DNA of 64,000 nt, from NCBI RefSeq assembly GCF_003614975.1, contig NZ_QZWI01000010.1, positions 1 to 64,000 on the forward strand, given 5' to 3'. Position numbers and translations under genes: made by a program. The notes under the pieces were generated by a model. The model was not told the DNA's origin and did not search any database. It was given only the letters and a program-made list of their open reading frames with translations. Numbering within the stretch: the stretch's first letter is position 1; each line of letters begins with the position of its first letter. Of the stretch, positions 16,205 to 25,352 are shown piece by piece. Source of the stretch: Rahnella bruchi. Its GTDB lineage: Bacteria > Pseudomonadota > Gammaproteobacteria > Enterobacterales > Enterobacteriaceae.

Positions 16205-16891
16205 ATGAATTTCGTAATCTTTGTCGTGTGCACAACCGTTGCAATTGTCATCTTCAAAAAGTCCCGCAAGAACTCGCTTGCAAAAGGGCGAGGAAAATTC
16301 AGGGCGTCTGCTACATCCTACGTCATATCTTTTGTGTCGTTTTTCCTCCTGATGGGTATCGGTTCGCATTTCGATGTAAAACAAAATCCAACTAGTGCAG
16401 CAACAGAATCAAGCTCATCACCTAATAATCATTCTTTGGCAAAGTTGACCGATAGCAATGACACAGTGACCACGTTCAATCTGTCTCATCCTTATGAGAA
16501 AGCTGTTTATGACAACATCAAACAGATGCCTGACATTCAGCCAAGATTGAATATGTCTAGTGCTGACTCTGAGGCCCAGGATAAGCGTGATGGGGCGCTG
16601 ATGTTCTTTAGAATCTACGGCTTGAGTGAGGATGATTTTTCCAGACTCGTTCGCCCAGTTTGCATTGGTGAAATAAACCACATGAAAGCGGTTTATCACA
16701 ACGAAACCAGCCTTTGGTTACCGCTTAACAATAACAATTATGTTGTTAAAGCTGAAGAAGAACGTCGAAAGGAATGGAATAAGCAATACTATGCAAGGTT
16801 GGAAGGTGTGTATAAACGCATGAATGAATGCATGTTCACGGTAAGCCAGCAGCAGCCCATGCACATCCTGCGTCAGCCGGGAATTAAATAA
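16205..16891 (+). CDS. hypothetical membrane-anchored protein
   Basis: 228 residues. Two hydrophobic segments (about residues 2-17 and 38-54) flank a short basic loop and are followed by a Ser/Thr/Asn-rich linker and a soluble domain with two Cys. The mature part would face the periplasm or cytoplasm depending on topology. No family is recognised. A strong terminator follows directly. Lower G+C and frequent AAT/AAA codons compared with neighbours suggest horizontal origin. Confidence 0.65.
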   Translation: MNFVIFVVCTTVAIVIFKKSRKNSLAKGRGKFRASATSYVISFVSFFLLMGIGSHFDVKQNPTSAATESSSSPNNHSLAKLTDSNDTVTTFNLSHPYEKAVYDNIKQMPDIQPRLNMSSADSEAQDKRDGALMFFRIYGLSEDDFSRLVRPVCIGEINHMKAVYHNETSLWLPLNNNNYVVKAEEERRKEWNKQYYARLEGVYKRMNECMFTVSQQQPMHILRQPGIK

Positions 16892-16892
16892 C

Positions 16893-16922
16893 AAACAAGC
16901 CGCCAATCTAGGCGGCTTGTTT
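16893..16922 (+). terminator. rho-independent terminator
   Basis: A 10-bp perfect stem (ACAAGCCGCC/GGCGGCTTGT), 6-base loop and short T run start two bases after the hypothetical gene's stop. Confidence 0.8.
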
Positions 16923-17059
16923 ATGTGCGCCTGACATTTTCAGCATCTCGGATGCAATCTTCATATGAGCTCATAAATTATCTCACGAGGGCCAATGTTA
17001 AGGATAAAAATCAAACACACTAATTATCCCCTCGGATACTTAAAAAGAATACATTCCAT

Positions 17060-17083
17060 TAATGTGTCCTATGGGACACATTA
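17060..17083. promoter_or_regulatory. perfect 10-bp palindrome, candidate operator
   Basis: TAATGTGTCC, four bases, GGACACATTA. It lies just upstream of AAAGGA and a small frame at 17099. The layout is that of an operator over a small autoregulated gene, but no repressor is recognised beside it. Confidence 0.5.
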
Positions 17084-17098
17084 AAGGAAACAGAATGA

Positions 17099-17290
17099 TT
17101 GTTATCGACTGCTTTATATTATGAAGGTAGCCACTGTATTCGCATCAATACAACTGATACCCAAAATAGACGTGAACTTTGGGCGGCTTTAAAAAGTACC
17201 CCGGCAGCATCGCGATACCAGCCTAAACCTAACCTCATCCAGCGAGGCGTGAAGCTGTTGGTTACCGCTGGGATGAAAAGGGATCTTTAG
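17099..17290 (+). CDS. possible small protein with TTG start
   Basis: 63 codons. The frame continues as hydrophilic protein-like sequence (T-Q-N-R-R-E-L-W-A-A-L-K; then I-Q-R-G-V-K-L-L-V-T-A-G) and follows a purine-rich AAAGGAAA and the palindrome at 17060-17083. An ATG at 17095 opens a frame that stops after nine codons. It could be a small regulator or antitoxin, or a remnant. No homologue is recognised. A second weak frame follows at 17314-17526. Confidence 0.3.
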   Translation: MLSTALYYEGSHCIRINTTDTQNRRELWAALKSTPAASRYQPKPNLIQRGVKLLVTAGMKRDL

Positions 17291-17569
17291 TGAAAACTAT
17301 CAAAATGTAAGGCTTGTGGGTCGTTCGTGACACTATCGACTGCCGCTTGCTGGAGCTTTCGAAAAAACGTGTTGAAATGAAGGCCGACCGCAGGGTAGCT
17401 AAAAAGGCCAATTTCCACTCACAGCAAGCCGATAGGCAGAGTGGTCATCAGGGCTGCTATGAGCGAGAGCTCAACCATGGTTACATAACTCACCTTGCCA
17501 TATCGGGATCAATGGGGAGCAGCTGATTGGCTATAGCCAATAAATCAATGCGTTATACTCCACTTCCAA

Positions 17570-17607
17570 TAAAAAAGCCCCACACCCACCTTTCGGCAAA
17601 TGCGGGG
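17570..17607 (-). terminator. rho-independent terminator of fabV
   Basis: Read on the minus strand, a 13-bp stem with several G-U pairs and a GAAA tetraloop is followed by CTTTTTT. It begins about 30 bases after the fabV stop. Confidence 0.8.
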
Positions 17608-17635
17608 TTTAGCAATCGCTTAACGTAAAACCAAA

Positions 17636-18832
17636 TTACATCTGGATCAGATGTTTGATTTTCACGTCTGGATTGGTCTCGGCAGCGTAATCAACGCCGT
17701 TCAGGCCGAAGCCGAACAGACGCATGAACTCGCTTTTGTAACCCGCGAAATCAGTCAGTTCAGCGATGTTATCGTTGGTGACTTCATCCCACAGCTTGCC
17801 GACTTCTGCCTGTACTTCCGGCGCGATTTCTTTCAGGTCAGCGCGCAGACGGCCTTCGTTATCGACCAGCGGTTCAGCGCCATACAGGCTGTCTTTGTAC
17901 AGACCATAAACCTGCTCGATACAACCTTCGTGCGTGCCCTTCTCTTTCATCACTTTGAACAGCAGGGAAAGATACAGCGGCATCACAGGGATGGCAGAAC
18001 TCGCCTGCGTCACAACGGCTTTCAGTACGGAAACACGTGCGTCGCCGCCCTGAGTGGCCAGTGAGCTGCGGATATCCAGAACGCGTTTGTCCAGATCCTT
18101 CTTCGCTTCACCGATTGAACCGTTCCAGTAGATGTCCTGCGTCACTTCTTCACCCAGGTAGGTGAACGCCGTGGTTTTCGCGCCGTTAGCCAGCACACCG
18201 GCGGCTTTCAGGTCATCAATCCACATCTGCCAGTCTTCGCCGCCCATGACCGCTACAGTGCCCGCGATTTCTTCAGGAGAAGCCGGTTCCAGCGTGGTTT
18301 CGTTGATGGTTTCTTTGTCGGTATTGATGCCGCGAATAGTGACTTGCTTACCGATTGGTTTCAGGGTGGAGTTGAACACTTCACCGGTTTTCGGATGGGT
18401 ACGGCGCGGCGCTGCCAGGCTGTAAACCACCAGATCAACCTGACCTAAATCTTGTTTGATCAGCTCAATGGTCTTTTGCTTCACTTCATCAGAGAACGCG
18501 TCGCCGTTGATGCTTTTTGCGTACAGACCTTTTGCGTCCGCAAATTCTTCGAAGGCAGCGGAGTTGTACCAGCCTGCGGTAGCAGTTTTAGATTCATCGC
18601 CCGGACGTTCAAAGAAGATGCCCAGCGTTGCTGCGTCAGAACCGAAAGCAGCTGAGATGCGGGCAGCGAGGCCGTAACCGGTAGATGCGCCGATCACCAG
18701 AACTTTTTTCGGACCGCCTTCGATTTTGCCTTGCGCGGTAACGTAGTCGATTTGTTCTTTAACGTTCGCCTTGCAACCTTCCGGATGGGCAGTAACACAG
18801 ATAAAGCCACGGATGCGTGGTTTGATAATCAT
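17636..18832 (-). CDS. fabV: trans-2-enoyl-ACP reductase FabV
   Basis: 398 residues, full length. N-terminal [12 protein letters not shown] and [10 protein letters not shown] (cofactor loop) are typical, and the active-site Y-x8-K is Tyr235/Lys244. FabV reduces enoyl-ACP in the last step of fatty-acid elongation with NADH and is insensitive to triclosan, unlike FabI. The gene has its own terminator and a promoter region of about 350 bases shared with a divergent sugar porter. If the replicon is a plasmid, this would be an accessory triclosan-tolerant reductase. Confidence 0.95.
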   Translation of the reverse strand: MIIKPRIRGFICVTAHPEGCKANVKEQIDYVTAQGKIEGGPKKVLVIGASTGYGLAARISAAFGSDAATLGIFFERPGDESKTATAGWYNSAAFEEFADAKGLYAKSINGDAFSDEVKQKTIELIKQDLGQVDLVVYSLAAPRRTHPKTGEVFNSTLKPIGKQVTIRGINTDKETINETTLEPASPEEIAGTVAVMGGEDWQMWIDDLKAAGVLANGAKTTAFTYLGEEVTQDIYWNGSIGEAKKDLDKRVLDIRSSLATQGGDARVSVLKAVVTQASSAIPVMPLYLSLLFKVMKEKGTHEGCIEQVYGLYKDSLYGAEPLVDNEGRLRADLKEIAPEVQAEVGKLWDEVTNDNIAELTDFAGYKSEFMRLFGFGLNGVDYAAETNPDVKIKHLIQM

Positions 18833-19190
18833 ATAGACCTCATTGCAACTGTCTCAGTAAATTGGCCGATAGAATATAGGTTTGCGCCGTTTCAGGCAAA
18901 ACCTGCTGCTTTATCCCATCGTAAACAGACTTCTCTGAAGCAAATACAGCGCTTATTTTACCCGAGCGGATAAAAACGAACCGCGATATCCTCTTCGGGA
19001 AAGTGTAATGCACTTCCCGCCTCACTCCTGCGCCGCATTCAGTATTTTCCGAAATTTTAGTATCTGCGTTGTAATCCAAGACTAATTTTCCCTGCTGCCT
19101 ACCAAAATCCTCAACATGAGTTAGATTTAGAGCTTGTGTGATATACATCACACAAAACATGACAACAATAATGAAATACAGGGAGCACTT
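18833..19190. other. divergent promoter region between fabV and the sugar porter
   Basis: 358 bases without a convincing gene. The right end carries GGGAG before the GTG start at 19191. TGTGTGATATACATCACACA-like symmetry near 19135-19153 resembles a CRP half-site arrangement (TGTGA...TCACA) and would suit a sugar transporter. Confidence 0.45.
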
Positions 19191-20648
19191 GTGACTCAGA
19201 AACTCAACAGCGGGCAGGAAAGCGAGGCGAAGAAAACGCCACCGCCGACCGAACCGCTGGTAAAAGTAATTGCGTTTATTGCCACCCTCGGTGGTTTATT
19301 GTTTGGCTACGATACAGGGGTAATTGCAGGCGCGCTGCTGTTCATGAAGCACGATCTGCATCTGACGTCGGTAACGACCGGGATGGTCACCAGTTTCCTG
19401 ATACTGGGTTCTGCCATCGGTGCGATCTTTGCGGGACGGGTCGCTGACCGGTTCGGGCGAAAAAAAATTATTCTGGTGATGGCAATAATATTTATGGCCG
19501 GTTCGCTGGGTTGCGCTATGGCACCCAACGTCGTGCTGATGATTATGTTCCGCTTTATTCTCGGTCTGGCCGTCGGTGGCGCAGCAGCGATTGTGCCGAT
19601 TTATATCGCCGAAATCGTGCCTTCTAACCGCCGCTGGCAGTTCGTCACCTTGCAGGAACTGATGATCGTCTCCGGCCAACTGATTGCTTACACCAGTAAC
19701 GCGGCCATTAACGAAGTCTGGGGCGGCGAAACCACCTGGCGATGGATGCTGGGCGTTGCCTGTGTTCCGGCGGTGATTTTGTGGGTCGGTATGTTATTCC
19801 TGCCTGACACGCCGCGCTGGTACGCGATGCATGGCCGCTATCGTGAAGCACGTGATGTGCTGGAACGCACGCGTAAAGCAGGCAGAGTTGAGAAAGAACT
19901 GAGCGAGATCCGCAGTTCCATGAGTTCCAAAAGCGAGAAGCATTCCCGCCGCCAGAAAACGATTTCCGTCTGGATGAAACGCCTAGTATTTCTGGGAATT
20001 GGTATCGCCATGCTTCAACAACTCTCCGGCGTGAATACCATCATGTTCTACGCGCCGACCATGTTGCAGGCCACAGGGTTAAGCACGAATGCGTCTCTGA
20101 TGGCAACTATCGCCAACGGGGTCATTTCAGTGATCATGACGTTCGTGGGCATCATGCTTCTCAGCCGTTTCGGCCGCCGTCCGCTGCTGCTGACCGGTCA
20201 GATTGGTTGTACGCTGACGCTTCTGGCCATCGGACTGGTAACCTGGCTGATGCCGGAAACGGTGAACGGCCATCCAGATGCAGTTCGCAGCTATCTGGTA
20301 TTAGGCGGTATGCTGATTTTCCTGTGCTTCCAGCAGGGTGCGCTGTCGCCGGTGACCTGGCTGCTGCTGTCGGAAATGTTCCCGATGCGCATCCGGGGCA
20401 TGGCTAACGGCGTATCAGTCTTTGCTATGCAGATGACCAACTTCTCCATCGCCTTTATGTTCCCGATCATGCTGGATACCATCGGACTGACGATGTCCTT
20501 CTTCTGCTTTGCCGCCATCGGTGTCGCAGGGGGGATTTTCGCGATCATCTTCGCACCGGAAACACAGGGAAAAACGTTAGAGCAGATTGAAAAACACTTC
20601 AAAAAGCATTTACAGGATGAACCGGCACCGCAGGAAGCGGGAAGTTAA
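19191..20648 (+). CDS. sugar porter family MFS transporter
   Basis: 485 residues from the GTG at 19191, which has GGGAG upstream; an ATG at 19134 lies before that site. Twelve hydrophobic segments and sugar-porter signatures are visible: G-G-L-L-F-G-Y-D-T-G-V-I-A-G in TM1, G-R-x-A-D-R-F-G-R-K after TM2, P-D-T-P-R-W mid-protein, and P-E-T-Q-G-K-T-L-E at the end. It is an inner-membrane H+/sugar symporter of the GalP/XylE/AraE type. The substrate is not readable. A possible CRP site upstream suggests catabolite control. Confidence 0.85.
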   Translation: MTQKLNSGQESEAKKTPPPTEPLVKVIAFIATLGGLLFGYDTGVIAGALLFMKHDLHLTSVTTGMVTSFLILGSAIGAIFAGRVADRFGRKKIILVMAIIFMAGSLGCAMAPNVVLMIMFRFILGLAVGGAAAIVPIYIAEIVPSNRRWQFVTLQELMIVSGQLIAYTSNAAINEVWGGETTWRWMLGVACVPAVILWVGMLFLPDTPRWYAMHGRYREARDVLERTRKAGRVEKELSEIRSSMSSKSEKHSRRQKTISVWMKRLVFLGIGIAMLQQLSGVNTIMFYAPTMLQATGLSTNASLMATIANGVISVIMTFVGIMLLSRFGRRPLLLTGQIGCTLTLLAIGLVTWLMPETVNGHPDAVRSYLVLGGMLIFLCFQQGALSPVTWLLLSEMFPMRIRGMANGVSVFAMQMTNFSIAFMFPIMLDTIGLTMSFFCFAAIGVAGGIFAIIFAPETQGKTLEQIEKHFKKHLQDEPAPQEAGS

Positions 20649-20664
20649 GCGCGCGATGTAATCA

Positions 20665-20698
20665 TTTTACCGGTCAGGCTCTCGTCTGGCCGGTAAAA
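20665..20698 (+). terminator. hairpin after the sugar porter gene
   Basis: Nine-bp arms (TTTTACCGG/CCGGTAAAA) with further weak pairing inside. No T tract follows on the plus strand, so it may act as a 3' stabiliser or a weak terminator. Confidence 0.45.
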
Positions 20699-20710
20699 CA
20701 GGCTAACGAT

Positions 20711-20869
20711 AAAGTGTCATATTTGACCTTTTAATGACTAATTTCTTAATGATTTTGCCGAAACTGCATCTTTAACAACCAAATGGTTCAAATATGACAC
20801 TTTGCAGCTTATAATGAGATACCTTGTTTAATTTCTCACCAAATGAGTCTGATCGTGTCAAATATGACC
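20711..20869. promoter_or_regulatory. promoter and three operators of the hipBST operon
   Basis: A 16-bp sequence at 20711-20726 (AAAGTGTCATATTTGA) recurs as its exact reverse complement at 20788-20803. A third copy of the core lies at 20855-20869, over the hipB start region. Each contains GTCA-N4-TGAC. A TATAAT at 20810-20815 sits 17 bases after TTCAAA (20787-20792), so the second operator covers the -35. Repression by HipB is inferred. Confidence 0.75.
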
Positions 20870-21157
20870 CCCAGAAACGTAGAAATTTTACTTTCTCAGC
20901 TTTCCGAAAATGAGAAGCAGTTATTCATCGAACGTTTAAGCGCGTTTCAGCGTTTCCCTTTTGAACCATCCAAACTGACACCACTCATCATTCAAAAAAT
21001 GAAACAGCAAAACATTACCTATGAAGAAATGGCTCTGCAAATTGGCATTTCTTTATCGACATTTAAAAGAATGATTGCAGACCCAGCGGGTTCAAAAACC
21101 CTCAATCTCAATGCATTACTTAAAGAGCTTGGGATAAAAGTATGGCTCGAAAACTAG
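20843..21157 (+). CDS. hipB: HipB-like antitoxin/regulator of a HipBST system
   Basis: 104 residues from ATG 20843; an in-frame ATG at 20864 is an alternative, and neither has a clear Shine-Dalgarno site. An HTH is visible in Q-N-I-T-Y-E-E-M-A-L-Q-I-G-I-S-L-S-T-F-K near residues 55-74. The N-terminal part is helical and charged. Its stop overlaps the next gene by 16 bases. In HipBST systems HipB is the DNA-binding component that augments HipS-mediated neutralisation of the HipT kinase. The three operators upstream fit autoregulation. Confidence 0.85.
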   Translation: MSLIVSNMTPRNVEILLSQLSENEKQLFIERLSAFQRFPFEPSKLTPLIIQKMKQQNITYEEMALQIGISLSTFKRMIADPAGSKTLNLNALLKELGIKVWLEN

Positions 21158-21453
21158 AGGTGTGGTTGTACGACGAAGTGGCCGGAATATTAACTGAGCG
21201 TGAAAGTAAGTATGAGTTTTCATATGGCGCCGCCTACATGGGTCCCGCCCTATCCATAAGCATGCCGGTCAGAGCAGAACCTTACATAAGTGAGGACTTG
21301 CATCCTTTCTTCAAAGGACTGGCTCCCGAAGGATGGTTGCGCAAGCGCTACTCTGAAATCCAGAAAATCGACTCCAGGGACTTATTCGGCCTACTCATGC
21401 ATAACGGTGACGATTTGCTGGGTGCCATCGTGATTAAAGAGAAAAAATCATGA
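21142..21453 (+). CDS. hipS: HipS-like antitoxin (HipA N-subdomain 1)
   Basis: 103 residues. It corresponds to the first subdomain of full-length HipA as a stand-alone protein: K-L-E-V-W-L-Y-D-E-V-A-G at the start, the F-x-x-L-x-P-E-G-W-L-R-K-R segment at about 57-69, and D-L-F-G-L-L-x-H-N-G-D-D-L-L-G-A at the end. This split, with a separate kinase following, is the defining feature of HipBST. In the E. coli O127 system HipS is the antitoxin. It overlaps hipB and hipT (stop/start ATGA), so all three are translationally coupled. Confidence 0.9.
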   Translation: MARKLEVWLYDEVAGILTERESKYEFSYGAAYMGPALSISMPVRAEPYISEDLHPFFKGLAPEGWLRKRYSEIQKIDSRDLFGLLMHNGDDLLGAIVIKEKKS

Positions 21454-22478
21454 ATTCAGAACACTGTCTGATCAATTTAAGCCAGTTGAAGGGTGCCGAA
21501 ATCGAGACCGGATATTCCACAAAAGGCATCAAACACTTACTACAAAATCCCGGGATGATGCCGGATTTACCGTTTACACGCAGACAGTTTATACAGGAAC
21601 AACCTCAACGTCAGAAAGGCATGAGCATATCGGGTTACCAACCTAAATTATCGTTAGCCATTGAGGATAATGAATTTCGGGTGGTGAGCAACGGCGGGAC
21701 GTATATTCTGAAACCTTCTCCTGAAGAGTATCCTCATCTTGCCGAAAATGAACACGCGACAATGTCTGTAATGGCTCGCCTTAAATTCATTGTTCCTCCT
21801 TTCGGCCTCGTCAGGTTCAGCAAAGAGGAGAGAGACCAACAGAGTGAGCTTGCCTACGTGATAAGAAGATATGACCGCGGGCAGACAGGTGATGACCGCA
21901 TGCATCAGGAGCAACTCGACGGTGCGATGGGCATCAGCGATAAATACGGGTCTATCGACGATAAAAAAGCGGTAAGTTATCAAAGGGCCGCCCGTTTTTT
22001 GCTGGATAACCTGGGCAATAGTCTGACGAATAAACGCGATATTTTCCTACGTATCGTTTATGCCTATGTACTTGGAAATAATGATTTTCATCTGCGCAAT
22101 TTTGGCATTTTACTTCCCCAAAATGCCCCGCCTTCGCTCGCTCCCGTTTATGACTTTATCAGTGTTGTTCCTTACCCCACAGCCTTTGGTGAATATCTCG
22201 CTTTGCCACTCCTCGAAAGGGAAGAAAACGATCAGGAAAGTGCCCCTGGCCTTGACTCGCCTTACGGTGAGTATACCGGCGCTGATTTTGTCTCCCTGGG
22301 GGAAGGGATCGGGATCCAAAATCAACTTGTACGAAAATGGTTACTTAACGTAATAAGAAGCCACCAGCTCATCATCGATACTTACAATGAAAGTCATATG
22401 CCTGCAGAGCAGCGTGACAAAGTTCTGGAATATGTTTCACGCAGAATATATCTGCTGGAGGTTATGGATTTACCCTGA
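21450..22478 (+). CDS. hipT: HipT-like serine/threonine kinase toxin
   Basis: 342 residues, close to the roughly 335 of known HipT. It lacks the N-terminal subdomain found in HipA. An S-I-S pair (Ser59, Ser61) begins the loop G-M-S-I-S-G-Y-Q-P-K and matches the autophosphorylated SxS motif of HipT. The catalytic Asp is in N-N-D-F-H-L-R-N-F (Asp212), followed by the metal-binding Y-D-F. Known HipT phosphorylates tryptophanyl-tRNA synthetase and halts translation; the target here is inferred. Ends 28 bases before the convergent gabD. Confidence 0.9.
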   Translation: MNSEHCLINLSQLKGAEIETGYSTKGIKHLLQNPGMMPDLPFTRRQFIQEQPQRQKGMSISGYQPKLSLAIEDNEFRVVSNGGTYILKPSPEEYPHLAENEHATMSVMARLKFIVPPFGLVRFSKEERDQQSELAYVIRRYDRGQTGDDRMHQEQLDGAMGISDKYGSIDDKKAVSYQRAARFLLDNLGNSLTNKRDIFLRIVYAYVLGNNDFHLRNFGILLPQNAPPSLAPVYDFISVVPYPTAFGEYLALPLLEREENDQESAPGLDSPYGEYTGADFVSLGEGIGIQNQLVRKWLLNVIRSHQLIIDTYNESHMPAEQRDKVLEYVSRRIYLLEVMDLP

Positions 22479-22506
22479 CCCACCAGGAAAACACATTCCG
22501 ACTCCG

Positions 22507-23961
22507 TTATTCACCCAGCTCAATGCACAGATATTTCATTTCCAGGTAATCGTCCATACCGTAACTTGAGCCTTCACGTCCCAGACCGGATTGTTTGATG
22601 CCACCGAAAGGCGCGACTTCATTTGAAATCAAACCGGTGTTAATCCCCACCATGCCGTATTCCAGCGCTTCCGGAACCCGCCACTGGCGCGCTGCGTCGC
22701 GGGTAAAAATGTATGCCGCAAGGCCAAATTCAGTGTCGTTTGCCATCGCCACGACCTGCGCTTCATCGGTAAAACTAAATACGGGCGCCACCGGTCCGAA
22801 CGTTTCTTCACGAGCAAATTTCATCGCAGAAGTGACATTCCCGATAACCGTCGGCTGGAAGAAAGAGCCGCCCAACGCATCCGGCTGACCGCCGGTCAGT
22901 AAGGTGGCCCCCTGCGATAACGCGTCTTCTATATGCTCCTTCACTTTGCTGACCGCTGCCTGGTCGATAAGCGGCCCCTGTGTGATGCCGGCTTTTGTAC
23001 CGTCGCCCACGCGGAGCTTTTCCACTTCTTCGACCAGTCTGGCGATAAGTGCCGGATAAATGCCCTCCTGGACATAAATCCGGTTAGCGCAGACGCAGGT
23101 TTGTCCGCTGTTACGAAACTTAGAGGCCATGACCCCGGCTACAGCACGTTCGAGATTGGCGTCATCGAACACGATAAATGGCGCGTTACCGCCCAGTTCC
23201 AGCGAGAGCTTCTTCACCGTCGGCGCACTTTGCGCCATCAGGATCCGGCCCACTTCTGTTGATCCGGTAAAGCTCAGTTTGCGCACAACCGGACTGTCAC
23301 ACAGCACTTTACCGGTGGCCTGCGCTGAACCAGTGATCACCTGCAATACGCCTGCCGGAATACCGGCTTCCATCGCCAGTTGACCGAGCGCTAACGCACT
23401 GAGCGGAGTTTGTTCCGCAGGTTTGACGATCATCGAGCAGCCCGCAGCCAGTGCCGGTGCGGCTTTTCGGGTGATCATCGCTGCCGGGAAATTCCATGGG
23501 GTGATCGCCGCGCATACGCCGATCGGTTGTTTCAGAATCAGCATTCGTTGCGATGCCTGAACCGGAGCCAGAACGCTGCCCTCTACGCGTTTGGCTTCTT
23601 CGGCAAACCATTCGATAAAGGAAGCGGCGTAGACAATTTCACCCTTTGCTTCCGCCAGCGGTTTGCCCTGTTCTGCTGTCAGTATCGCTGCTAAGTCGTC
23701 GGCGTGTTCCAGCATCAGCTGCGCCCATTTCTGCATCAGCGCGGCACGCTGTTTTGCGGTTTTTTCCTTCCAGCCCCGCTGCGCCTGTTCGGCATACACA
23801 ATAGCCTGTGCCGTTTGCGCCGTGGTGATTTGCGGAACGCAGCCGATGACTGCACCGGTTGCCGGATTAATCACCTCTTCGAATTCGCCGCTTTCGCTGT
23901 CATACCATTCGCCATTGATCAGGCATTGCTGGCGTAAAAGACTTTGATGTTTCAGTTGCAT
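22507..23961 (-). CDS. gabD: succinate-semialdehyde dehydrogenase GabD
   Basis: 484 residues. Catalytic Cys289 in N-S-G-Q-T-C-V-C and Glu255 in L-E-L-G-G-N are present, with P-W-N-F-P at 155-159 and the C-terminal P-F-G-G-I-K-Q-S-G-L-G-R-E-G. The second Cys two residues after the nucleophile is typical of GabD, where it forms a redox-switch disulfide. The enzyme converts succinic semialdehyde to succinate with NADP+ in the GABA shunt. It follows gabT by 8 bases and forms an operon with it, with a divergent GabR-type regulator. Confidence 0.95.
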   Translation of the reverse strand: MQLKHQSLLRQQCLINGEWYDSESGEFEEVINPATGAVIGCVPQITTAQTAQAIVYAEQAQRGWKEKTAKQRAALMQKWAQLMLEHADDLAAILTAEQGKPLAEAKGEIVYAASFIEWFAEEAKRVEGSVLAPVQASQRMLILKQPIGVCAAITPWNFPAAMITRKAAPALAAGCSMIVKPAEQTPLSALALGQLAMEAGIPAGVLQVITGSAQATGKVLCDSPVVRKLSFTGSTEVGRILMAQSAPTVKKLSLELGGNAPFIVFDDANLERAVAGVMASKFRNSGQTCVCANRIYVQEGIYPALIARLVEEVEKLRVGDGTKAGITQGPLIDQAAVSKVKEHIEDALSQGATLLTGGQPDALGGSFFQPTVIGNVTSAMKFAREETFGPVAPVFSFTDEAQVVAMANDTEFGLAAYIFTRDAARQWRVPEALEYGMVGINTGLISNEVAPFGGIKQSGLGREGSSYGMDDYLEMKYLCIELGE

Positions 23962-23969
23962 AAATTGCC

Positions 23970-25238
23970 TCAGTCAGCCAGAACGCGGGATAAAATCGCC
24001 AGTGCGTCTTTGAACTGGGCATCAGGAATGGTCAGCGGATAAAGGAAGCGGATCACGTTACCGTGTACACCGCAGCTGAGCATCAGCAAACCGGCATCCA
24101 GCGCTTTACGCAGATAGTGTTTTGTCAGCTCAGCGGAAGGTTTGCCGGTGGCCGGGTCGTTAAATTCAGCCGCCACCATCGAACCACGAGCACGGACATC
24201 GACCAGCGCCGGACATGTCGCTTTGGCTTTCTCCAGCACTTCCACCAGCTCTGCCCCTAAACGGCTGGCGCGGTCGCACAATTTTTCTTCTTCGATGATG
24301 TCGAGCACGGCAAGGGCCGATGCCACCGCCAGCGGATTACCGGCATAAGTTCCGCCCAGACCGCCCGGCTCAGGCGCATCCATCAGTTCAGCGAGACCTG
24401 ACACACCGGAAATCGGTATCCCGCCGCCGAGACTTTTCGCCATCGTAACGATGTCAGGTTTTGCATCCGGATAATAATCTGAGGCAAACATTTTGCCGGT
24501 ACGGGCAAAACCGGTCTGCACCTCGTCAGCAATCATGACAATGCCGTGACGGTCGCAAATTTCACGTAATCCCTTCACGAAATCTTCAGGCGCGATGTTG
24601 AAACCGCCCTCCCCCTGCACCGGTTCATACAAAATCGCTGCTACCTGTTGCGGACTTATGTCGCTGCGGAAAATACGTTCGATGCTCTCCAGCGCCATTT
24701 CAGTCGTAACGCCATGAACCGCGTTCGGATATTGCGCGTGAAAAACGGAGGCAGGAAAAGGCCCGAAACCGACTTTGTAAGGAACTACTTTGCCCGTCAG
24801 CGCCATAGTCAGCAGCGTACGGCCGTGGAACGCGCCGGAGAAAGTCAGAATCCCGGGGCGACCGGTTGCAGCGCGGGCAATTTTCACCGCGTTTTCGACC
24901 GCTTCCGCGCCGGTACTGAAGAATGTCGTTTTGGCTTTGCCATTGACCGGAGAAATTGCATTGATGCGCTCGGCCAGGCTTATAAAGCTGGCATAAGGAA
25001 CAATCTGATAGGCCGTATGCGTGAAAAGATCGAGCTGTTTGCGGATCGCTTCAACAATTTTTGGGTGACGATGACCTGTGTTTAACACGGCAATCCCGGC
25101 AGTGAAATCAATGTATTCCCGTCCTTGCTCATCCCACAGCGTGGCGTTCTCTGCCTTCGCCGCGTAGAAATCACACATTACGCCAACACCTCTTGGGGTC
25201 GCTTCTTTACGGCGTTTTTCCAGTTCACTGTGACTCAT
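23970..25238 (-). CDS. gabT: 4-aminobutyrate aminotransferase GabT
   Basis: 422 residues from ATG 25238 (AGGAG upstream). Fold type I PLP enzyme: the PLP lysine is Lys268 in M-A-K-S-L-G-G-G, D-E-V-Q-T-G-F-A-R at about 238-246 binds the pyridine ring, and S-T-G-A-E-A-V-E-N-A-V-K is the phosphate-binding segment. GabT transfers the amino group of GABA to 2-oxoglutarate, giving succinic semialdehyde for GabD. First gene of the operon. The 130-base region upstream is shared with gabR. Confidence 0.95.
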   Translation of the reverse strand: MSHSELEKRRKEATPRGVGVMCDFYAAKAENATLWDEQGREYIDFTAGIAVLNTGHRHPKIVEAIRKQLDLFTHTAYQIVPYASFISLAERINAISPVNGKAKTTFFSTGAEAVENAVKIARAATGRPGILTFSGAFHGRTLLTMALTGKVVPYKVGFGPFPASVFHAQYPNAVHGVTTEMALESIERIFRSDISPQQVAAILYEPVQGEGGFNIAPEDFVKGLREICDRHGIVMIADEVQTGFARTGKMFASDYYPDAKPDIVTMAKSLGGGIPISGVSGLAELMDAPEPGGLGGTYAGNPLAVASALAVLDIIEEEKLCDRASRLGAELVEVLEKAKATCPALVDVRARGSMVAAEFNDPATGKPSAELTKHYLRKALDAGLLMLSCGVHGNVIRFLYPLTIPDAQFKDALAILSRVLAD

Positions 25239-25352
25239 CTTTCGCTCCTGCATGAAGGTTGATGTTGTAGATTGCCGATTGCAAGGTGAACAATTTGTCG
25301 AAATAGCAATCCGTTCTTGTTTTTTATCCCGCCAGCGGCTCTATAATCTAGA

